A stretch of DNA of 11,146 bases from JBBSEX01 sp038239345 (lineage in GTDB: Bacteria; Acidobacteriota; Terriglobia; Bryobacterales; Bryobacteraceae), in NCBI GenBank assembly GCA_038239345.1, contig JBBSEX010000068.1, forward strand, positions 1 through 11,146, given 5' to 3'. The notes under the pieces were generated by a model that worked only from the letters and a program-made list of their open reading frames with translations, ran no database searches and was not told where the DNA came from. Each line of letters begins with the position of its first letter. Positions within the stretch are counted from its first letter, which is position 1. Below, one piece after another: positions 5,811-11,146 of the stretch. A program made the translations under genes and the position numbers.

Positions 5811-5925
5811 GGTCGAACCCTGCGGCTGTCCTCAACCGCTGGGACGGGGGACCCGGTAATCGGGGCGAAGTCCATACCTGGACAGAGTACTTTCAAGCTC
5901 TAGCCCGTCAGCTAACTCCGTAGAC
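5811..5925 (+). ncRNA. Cyclic di-AMP riboswitch (ydaO/yuaA type)
   Basis: The sequence carries the conserved blocks of the ydaO motif in the right order. GGTCGAACCC opens the aptamer, then come CGGGGGACCC, CGGGGCGAAGTCC, a variable stem GTCC-ATACCT-GGAC (5869-5883), AGAG...CTCT, and the signature 3' block GCCCGTCAGCTAACTCCGTA (5903-5922). Known members end with CCCGACAGCTAACTCCG or a close variant followed by a P1 strand. The outer helix looks short here: GTC at 5812-5814 opposite GAC at 5923-5925. The class binds two c-di-AMP molecules and normally lowers expression when the nucleotide is abundant. It lies about 45 nt upstream of a KimA-like permease, one of the most frequent gene partners of this motif, which supports both calls. 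Exact outer boundaries are uncertain by about 5 nt. Confidence 0.85.
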
Positions 5926-5936
5926 AAATTTGAGAG

Positions 5937-5971
5937 TGTCTTCCCTTGTGAAGATAAAAGGAGAAGTCTCC
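5937..5971 (+). promoter_or_regulatory. Likely translational expression platform of the riboswitch, including the RBS
   Basis: The Shine-Dalgarno AAAAGGAG (5956-5963) is 8 nt from GTG 5972 and decides that start. CTTCCCTT (5940-5947) can pair with AAGGAGAAG (5958-5966) with one bulged A and a 10-nt loop, which hides the SD. Competing helices use the same bases: AGACA (5922-5926) with TGTCT (5937-5941), and TCTTC (5939-5943) with GAAGA (5950-5954). GGAG/CTCC (5960-5963 and 5968-5971) adds a third small hairpin. Because AGACA overlaps the 3' strand of the aptamer's outer helix, ligand binding could free TGTCTTC to close over the SD. This is inferred from complementarity only. No T-tract terminator is present. 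Confidence 0.5.
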
Positions 5972-8221
5972 GTGCAACTTGATAGCTCCCAGCGAATGGT
6001 CACCCCCAAGGTGGTCATCGCAACTACGGTAATGCTGTCGTTCATTTCCTTCTGGAGAGCGGCAGCCATTGTCCTCAGTGATATGGCGTCGTCGGCATAC
6101 TACGTCGGCGGCATTGCGGAAACGGCCGTGGGCAAATCGGCCCCCTGGTTCATTCTTGCGATCATGCTGTTCTCCTACGCGGTGCGATCAATCTATCTGG
6201 AAAGCTGCAGCCTGTTCGTCCGGGGCGGCGTCTATAAGGTCGTTCACGAAGCGATGGGCGGCACTCTGGCGAAGTTCTCCGTCTCCGCGCTCATGTTTGA
6301 CTATGTCCTGACCGGGCCCATCAGCGGAGTCAGCGCCGGTCTATATTTAGCTGGCCTGCTGAACGAGATCAGCGTGTACCTTAGCTGGGGATGGCAGGCT
6401 CCGCCGCAGTACTTCGCCGCAGGGTTCGCGATTCTCGCGACTCTCTATTTCTGGTGGAAGAATACCATCGGCATCCATGAGTCCAGTGAGAAAGCGCTGC
6501 GCATCATGCAAATCACCACCGTGATGGTGGTCATGCTGATCGGTTGGTGTTTACTCACCATTGCAGTAAAGGGTTATCAACCCGTGCCTCTGCCCACTCA
6601 TGCCAATATCCATTTCAGCAATGAAGCATTGGGTTGGCTGAAAGGGACCATAGCGCCCAGCATCACTTTTATTGCGATTTTGATAGGGCTGGGCCATTCT
6701 CTCCTGGCTATGAGCGGATTCGAGACCCTGGCGCAAGTCTATCGCGAGATTGCCGATCCGAAACTGGAAAACCTGAAAAAGGCCGCCTTCGCGATCATTC
6801 TATACTCCCTCTTGTTCACTGCCCTTGTGTCGTTTTTCGCCGTCATGCTGATCCCGGACGCTGAGCGCGGCAAGTATCTCGATAACCTGATTGGCGGATT
6901 GTCCATGTTTCTGATCGGCCCCACGCCCCTCAAACTACTCTTCCACGGTTTCGTCGTTCTGGTCGGTGTTTTGATTCTGTCCGGCGCTGTAAACACCGCC
7001 ATCATTGGAGCGAATGGTGTTCTGAACCGGGTAGCCGAGGACGGTGTGCTGCCGGAGTGGTTCCGCAAGCCGCACAAGAAATTTGGCACAACCAGCCGTC
7101 TGATCAATGCGTTGGTTATGATGCAAATCGGCACGGTCCTGATCAGCCACGGGGATATCGTGATGCTCGGAGAAGCTTATGCGTTCGGCGTAGTTTGGAG
7201 CTTTGCCATGAAGTCGCTTTCCGTGCTGGTTCTGCGCTTCAAGAACCACTCAGAGCGAGGCTATCGGGTTCCGTTCAATATCCGGATCGGGGCAACGGAG
7301 ATCCCGCTCGGCCTAGGTCTCATCACTGTGACCTTGTTCGTGCTTGCCTGTATTAATGTTGTGACGAAACAAGTAGCGACCATCTCCGGAGTCGGTTTCA
7401 CTCTGGTATTTTTCACCATGTTCGCGCTCACTGAGTCTTACAACAAGCGCAGACGGACCGGCGAACATCACGAAATGGAGCAGTTCCGGCTGGAATTCAG
7501 CGGGGACGTATCAATCGCATCGGTTAAGGTGAGACCGGGCAATATTCTCGTGGCCGTGCGGAACCCCACTCACCTGGAACATCTCGAGAAGGTACTGGAG
7601 AAGACTGATACACGAAAAGTGGATATTGTAGCCCTCTCGGTTCATCGCGTGACGCAGGCCGCATCGGGCGAGCACGACCTCGGCTCCGATCAGATCTTCT
7701 CCACGGCTGAAACGCACGTGTTCACCAAGGCCGTATCTCTCGCCGAAAAGGCAGGCAAACATATCGAACTGTTGGCGGTGGCAGGCCCGGATCCATGGGT
7801 TGCGATGGTCCAAACGGCCCAGAAGTTACAGTCGGCCCGCATTGTGACGGGCCTTTCGCCTTTGTATCAGATGAATCCCGCCGAACAAGGCAAGATCGTT
7901 GGCGAGGCATGGGAGCAGTTACCTCAGCCAAGGCCTTCCGTCTCCCTCGAGATTGTTCTGCCGGATCCGAAACATTCCCTTTATTTCAATCTTGGCCCTC
8001 ATCCTCCAAGACTGTGGCCGGAGGATATCGATCTGGTCCACCGCCTTTGGCTGGAACTGGCAGACCAAGGTCCGGGCGCGAAATTGCGGCATCGCGATAT
8101 CGTCGGCGTGGCGCTACGCCGGCTGGATCAGGAGTTTCATTCCGGTCTTGCAGGAGAAGTGATGCAGGATATCCTGCGGGAAGTCGAAGAACATCCCCCG
8201 GAACCCGCGATGGCGCCTTAG
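5972..8221 (+). CDS. KimA-like APC-superfamily permease with C-terminal USP-like domain (probable K+ transporter)
   Basis: The product is a 749-residue inner-membrane protein. About 12 hydrophobic segments run from VVIATTVMLSFISFW (TM1) to GVGFTLVFFTMFALTE (TM12, near residue 500), in the pattern of APC-superfamily transporters. TM1 is followed by the unwound region DMASSAYYVGGIAETAVG. The remaining 250 residues are cytosolic and begin with a USP-like strand and helix (GNILVAVRNPTHLEHLEKVL); a second USP-type stretch lies around AEKAGKHIELLAVAG. Bacillus KimA (YdaO), about 607 residues, has the same TM plus USP layout and imports K+ with protons. The c-di-AMP riboswitch directly upstream strongly favours potassium uptake over amino acid uptake, though the substrate is still inferred. 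GTG 5972 is chosen for its strong SD. TTG 5930 opens the same frame but lies at the aptamer edge. This is the only clearly intact long gene in the window's middle, and it is monocistronic. Confidence 0.8.
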   Translation: MQLDSSQRMVTPKVVIATTVMLSFISFWRAAAIVLSDMASSAYYVGGIAETAVGKSAPWFILAIMLFSYAVRSIYLESCSLFVRGGVYKVVHEAMGGTLAKFSVSALMFDYVLTGPISGVSAGLYLAGLLNEISVYLSWGWQAPPQYFAAGFAILATLYFWWKNTIGIHESSEKALRIMQITTVMVVMLIGWCLLTIAVKGYQPVPLPTHANIHFSNEALGWLKGTIAPSITFIAILIGLGHSLLAMSGFETLAQVYREIADPKLENLKKAAFAIILYSLLFTALVSFFAVMLIPDAERGKYLDNLIGGLSMFLIGPTPLKLLFHGFVVLVGVLILSGAVNTAIIGANGVLNRVAEDGVLPEWFRKPHKKFGTTSRLINALVMMQIGTVLISHGDIVMLGEAYAFGVVWSFAMKSLSVLVLRFKNHSERGYRVPFNIRIGATEIPLGLGLITVTLFVLACINVVTKQVATISGVGFTLVFFTMFALTESYNKRRRTGEHHEMEQFRLEFSGDVSIASVKVRPGNILVAVRNPTHLEHLEKVLEKTDTRKVDIVALSVHRVTQAASGEHDLGSDQIFSTAETHVFTKAVSLAEKAGKHIELLAVAGPDPWVAMVQTAQKLQSARIVTGLSPLYQMNPAEQGKIVGEAWEQLPQPRPSVSLEIVLPDPKHSLYFNLGPHPPRLWPEDIDLVHRLWLELADQGPGAKLRHRDIVGVALRRLDQEFHSGLAGEVMQDILREVEEHPPEPAMAP

Positions 8222-8240
8222 CGATCCGGGGGTGGGCAGG

Positions 8241-8263
8241 GAAAAAAATGATCTGCAGGATCA
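8241..8263 (-). terminator. Candidate intrinsic terminator for minus-strand transcripts
   Basis: On the minus strand, TGATC-CTGCA-GATCA (8263-8249) is followed by seven T residues (8248-8242). The stem has only 5 bp with a 5-nt loop, so termination would be modest. The position is right for ending transcripts of the regulator remnant that converge on the permease gene. Confidence 0.4.
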
Positions 8264-8291
8264 AACCCAATTCCCGCCGCGAGGAGTTGTT

Positions 8292-8435
8292 TTATCCCTT
8301 TACGTAAAGGAACTCTTCCCGTATTATCTTGCTGCCCTCGACCGTGAACAAAGCCGTTTCGTCCACCTGCATCCGCTTTTGCAGCGGCTCTTCGATGAGG
8401 AATTGTCTTCGCATGTTGAAGGAAGGAACAGCAAA
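8292..8435 (-). pseudogene. Short orphan coding fragment, possibly the end of a SnoaL/NTF2-like protein
   Basis: Immediately past the TAG at 8436-8438, and in the same frame, 47 codons read FAVPSFNMRRQFLIEEPLQK, then RMQVDETALFTVEGSKIIRE and EFLYVKG before TAA 8292-8294. The first ATG is at 8414 and would give 40 residues; no Shine-Dalgarno precedes it. The sequence looks genuinely protein-like. The ending V-E-G-S-K-I-I-R-E-E-F-L-Y recalls the last strands of SnoaL-like (NTF2 superfamily) domains, G-K-I-x-R-E-x-F. I read it as a stranded gene end; the family call is tentative. Its last codons contain the 14-bp palindrome CCTTTACGTAAAGG (8297-8310). Confidence 0.35.
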
Positions 8436-10380
8436 CTATTGACCGGCTCGATCTAGTGGACGTGCTGCGGTTGCAGCTCGGCCAGCGCAAGACGCATCAC
8501 GAGCCACGCGCCTTGCAGCGCGAAGCCAGCCATAACAACGGCAACGAAAATGCGGGCCAATCAATCGGTTGAAGGGTGTTTGGGTAGGCATTGGATACGG
8601 GACCACCTTTGAACGCCCGGAGCCGTCCGGATTCACCTGCTCCAGGTAGTTGAAATTTCGTTCTGTCGCTTGAAACAAGATCTGCCCACGTGCTCCAAAG
8701 TGCGGTCGCGTCGTTTGGCCGGAATAGCCGATTCGCCTGGGGGGAGAGCTTCGGTCGACAGGCGCGAGCCACAGTTGGCTTGTTCCGTCGCGCATTGCGG
8801 CGGAATAGACTACTTGTTTTCCATCCGGCGAAACATCGTAGGCGAGCATGGCAACTCCTGGGAACACAGCCTCACTTTTTCCAGACTCGACCATCATGCG
8901 CCAGAGTTCCGGGCCCTGAACATCCGACCCATGCCGCAGAAGGTAGTACAGAAAACTGTCGTCAGGGCCAAAGGAAGGAGGGGAGATGTCCGCCACTATT
9001 TCTCCCTCCGACGACAAAGATCGCTCGCCATTCGCATCGTGAATCCAGATGGCGCTCTCATGCACTCCCATCGAAGTGATGATGGAACGGCCATCCTGCT
9101 CAACGGCTACTCCTTCTGCTTCGATCGGGCCAGACGTGATTTGCTCCGGTTCTCCGTTCGGAAACCGCTGACGCCACAATTGGCTGTGCCCATCAAGCGA
9201 GGCCGTGAAATACATCCAGGACCCATCCGGAGACCAACCAGCGGATCTGCAAGGACCTCCGGGACCTATCGGCGCGGCGTCGAAGGTGCCGTCCAGGGAA
9301 ATAATCCGGCAGGGTATCCAATCTCCTGTTCCATTCATCTCGGCCACCAAAGCCGATTTGCGATCGGGCGAGGGCCAGGAGTAATGCGCCATAGCCCGTT
9401 CGTGTGGTGGAAAATATAGTTCGCGAAATTCCTGGCTGGTCGCGGTTCCGGTAACGACCCATATGCTGGCCTGTGCGGGTACGGGAGAAGAGAAGTTGGT
9501 GCTGATCGAGCCAGCTCAGTCCGGCGGCGTTGTTCATGAAAAGGTGCGAGTCGCCGCCGAGCACGGAAACTGTATAGGTTGACCAATTGGGAAGGTGCAA
9601 AACGGTATAGGCGACCTCCGCTCCATCAGGCGAGAACGCCAGATTGTATTTCAATCGCGAGTCGTCCGTAAGACGTCGGGCTTCGCCGTTGGGGAGCATC
9701 TTAACGTAGACTTGATCGGCTGTCTGGAAGCTGGTGCTTCCGCGGAAGAACGCGACCATGCGGCCGTCCGGCGACAGAGTGGGAGCGACCGCGGAGTCCG
9801 TAAAATCCGTCAGCTGGGTGTACTTTACCCGACCCGGATGAACGCGATAGGACAAATACACGGCCACGCCTAGCGCCAGAACAGCCAAGATACCGGCAGT
9901 CAGGTACAATGCAGACGACTTTCGCGCAACAGGCACCGGAGAAAGGACCACCCGATCCGGTGGAACATTTGCCTGTACAGCGTCTTGGCTTTGCCCCGCT
10001 GGCTGCGCACCAGCCTGGTTTGCGCCATCCGGCTCGGAAACGCCCGGCGCGAGAGCTACACGAGCAATGAACCGATAGCCCTGTTTGGGCAACGTTTCGA
10101 TATAAAGTGGCTCGGAAGCTCCATCGCGCAAAGCGAGCCGGATTTGCCGGATGCAGTAGTTCAAGCCCTGATCGAATTCAACGAAGGTCGCTTCGCCCCA
10201 GACGCGCGTGCGCAATTGTTCGCGAGGAACTATCTCACCAGCCCTCTCAAGCAGCACGCCCAGAACACGCAGCGGTTGAGGCTGAATTTTGACAGGGCGG
10301 CCGTCACGGAAGAGTTTTCCGGACAGGGAATCGAATTCGAAATCGTCAAAACGTAGCCGCCCGTTACTGCCGACGTCCAT
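8436..10380 (-). pseudogene. Winged-helix / TolB beta-propeller membrane regulator, frameshifted, with abnormal C-terminus
   Basis: The ATG at 10380 has AAGAGG about 10 nt upstream. Residues 8-108 form an OmpR/CadC-type winged helix (RLRFDDFEFDSLSGKLFRDG, then ALRDGASEPLYIETLPKQGY). A Pro/Gln/Ala linker and one TM helix (YLTAGILAVLALGVAVYLSY) follow, then TolB/WD40-like strands with repeated SPDG motifs. At about 9458-9460 the frame breaks after RTRTGQHMG; the next frame continues VVTGTATSQEFRELYFPPHE and propeller repeats to RSKVVPYP. A 2-bp loss (or 1-bp gain) explains it. After about 8600 the sequence (TQTPFNRLIGPHFRCRCYGW onward) no longer looks like a propeller, so the end is lost or replaced. 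Intact members would be membrane-bound regulators with a periplasmic sensing propeller; this one probably makes only a truncated 300-odd-residue protein that keeps the DNA-binding domain and the TM helix. A sequencing error at the shift cannot be excluded. Confidence 0.75.
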
Positions 10381-10521
10381 CCGGAGTGCCTCTTTGCAGT
10401 AGTTTACACCCTCAGATCAGCTGAGAAGGTCCTCAGCGAGAACTCATGCGGCCGGTAATGAAGTTGAGGTTATGTTCGACCCAAGCCGGCCGGAGCCGGC
10501 CCTTGAAAAAGGAGACCAACG
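10381..10521. promoter_or_regulatory. Divergent control region between the winged-helix regulator and the cupin gene
   Basis: CTCAG (10411-10415), CTGAG (10421-10425) and CTCAG (10432-10436) alternate at 10-11 bp intervals, 31-56 bp upstream of the regulator start. One-turn spacing is typical for winged-helix operators of the OmpR/CadC type, so this is a candidate autoregulatory site. Nearer the cupin gene lie two adjacent hairpins: GCCGGC-CGGA-GCCGGC (10485-10500) and CCTT-GAAA-AAGG (10501-10512). The second overlaps the cupin's Shine-Dalgarno AAAGGAG (10508-10514), 7 nt before ATG 10522. Promoter elements could not be assigned with confidence. Confidence 0.45.
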
Positions 10522-11022
10522 ATGACTAATGCATTCAGAACCGTGACCCCGGCAACAGAGCACTCTCGACGGCGTAGGTTATTAGCACTCAGCGGGGCCG
10601 CCGCACTGGCCGTGCTCGCACTGGGCCTGATCGTCTCGGGCGTTGCACGCGGCCAGGTGGACCCGTTGCAAATCAACGCGCTCGCGCTAGGCTCCAATGA
10701 CGAAGAAGCTGTCCAACTGCACGTGAAAGGGCCAAGCGATGTACTGCAGACTCTGCTGGTATTTCAGCATGGCGCTGAAACCGGATGGCACAGGCATCCA
10801 GGACCGGTGATCGTGATAGTGAAAAGCGGCGCTCTCACGGAGATTCACAGCAATGGCTGCGTAACCGTCCACCCTGCGGGTTCGGCGTTCTTCGAGACCA
10901 AGGGTGAAGTTCACAATGCCGCCAATCAGACCGCCGGCGTGACTGAAGTTTACGCGACATTCCTCTCGCCGGCAGGCGCCCGGTATGGTGATCGATATCC
11001 ACGACCCCATGCTCGTTCATAA
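10522..11022 (+). CDS. Cupin-domain protein with N-terminal signal or anchor
   Basis: The 166-residue product starts at ATG 10522 behind AAAGGAG. Residues 15-45 contain SRRRRLLAL and a long hydrophobic stretch (AALAVLALGLIVSGVARG). This is an export signal or anchor, possibly Tat-type because of the twin arginines. A single cupin barrel follows. Its first metal motif is GWHRHPGPVIVIVKSG (His90, His92); its second includes VHPAGSAFFETKGEVHNAAN (His131). The Glu usual in motif 1 is not evident, which is common in this subgroup. Substrate and reaction cannot be told. The body ends normally at VTEVYATFLSPAGA, but the last 13 residues (RYGDRYPRPHARS) are encoded antisense to the neighbouring stress gene and look like read-through past a junction. 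It is transcribed divergently from the winged-helix regulator, which may control it. Confidence 0.75.
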   Translation: MTNAFRTVTPATEHSRRRRLLALSGAAALAVLALGLIVSGVARGQVDPLQINALALGSNDEEAVQLHVKGPSDVLQTLLVFQHGAETGWHRHPGPVIVIVKSGALTEIHSNGCVTVHPAGSAFFETKGEVHNAANQTAGVTEVYATFLSPAGARYGDRYPRPHARS

Positions 11023-11146
11023 TATTGATGGCGCGGTCCCTCCTATTTTCGTCCGTATCGACGGCGACCACATAGCCTCCTCGTTCAACGGCTTCGGAGT
11101 AGCGGGTGGTATCTTCATCAGCATAATCATCCGCGCCGAAAAGCGA
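10835..11146 (-). CDS. YflT/YsnF-like general stress protein, partial (5' end outside window); 3' end probably lost
   Basis: From the right edge the minus strand reads SLFGADDYADEDTTRYSEAV, then ERGGYVVAVDTDENRRDRAI and NIMNEHGVVDIDHHTG. This resembles the N-terminal half of YsnF/YflT-type stress proteins: a Tyr-x-E-x-V-x-R-G-G strand followed by a D-R-A-x-x-I-M-x-x-H-G helix. Such proteins usually go on to a DUF2382 region. Here resemblance stops near 10985, and the frame runs another 150 bp antisense through the cupin gene to a TGA at 10835, producing a Arg/Ser-rich tail. I therefore think only about 11146-10985 is original and the rest is accidental. The cellular role of this family is not firmly known; it is associated with general stress responses. 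Confidence 0.6.
   Translation of the reverse strand, partial: SLFGADDYADEDTTRYSEAVERGGYVVAVDTDENRRDRAINIMNEHGVVDIDHHTGRLPARGMSRKLQSRRRSDWRHCELHPWSRRTPNPQGGRLRSHCCESP

Noticed and set aside
5340..5903. Plus-strand frame of 187 codons covering the EACC1-like gene and the riboswitch
   Set aside because: It would translate straight through the riboswitch aptamer, shows no protein-family pattern, and competes with better supported features.

Overview
The window looks like an accessory, insertion-rich stretch of an Acidobacteriota chromosome, most like the Bryobacterales/Solibacter group. This is an inference from gene style: a TPR protein ending in a poly-proline linker and TonB_C domain, a winged-helix regulator fused through one membrane helix to a TolB-type beta-propeller, high GC, and many decayed insertion sequences. 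No rRNA, tRNA or marker gene confirms it.

Layout. Positions 1-1615 hold the end of a LuxR/NarL-type regulator (+) converging on an exported TPR/TonB_C protein (-). Positions 1803-5336 are a graveyard of mobile DNA. It contains an IS3-family 3' remnant, a small ribbon-helix-helix gene, and an ISNCY-like element (about 2298-3873) with recognisable ends whose transposase is cut by an in-frame amber codon. Next comes a second, more decayed ISNCY-like transposase fused to a tyrosine recombinase that is spread over three reading frames. Last is a 200-bp inverted-repeat-bounded segment. A small gene resembling the membrane-anchored EACC1 component of bacterial conflict systems (5359-5751) directly follows this segment and has probably been damaged.

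The best preserved functional unit is a cyclic-di-AMP (ydaO-type) riboswitch at about 5811-5925. It precedes a 749-residue APC-superfamily permease with a cytosolic USP-like C-terminal domain (5972-8221), the arrangement expected of a KimA-like potassium transporter. The short linker between aptamer and GTG start can fold into mutually exclusive hairpins, one of which hides the Shine-Dalgarno sequence, so a translational switch is proposed.

On the right, the winged-helix/TolB regulator (8436-10380, -) carries a frameshift and has lost its normal C-terminus. Divergent from it is a secreted or membrane-anchored cupin (10522-11022, +). The shared spacer has helically phased CTCAG/CTGAG half-sites that could be the regulator's operator. 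A YflT/YsnF-like stress protein (-) enters from the right edge and runs antisense into the end of the cupin gene, which suggests a deletion junction. The overall theme is one intact ion-homeostasis gene with its RNA switch, surrounded by genes in several stages of decay.
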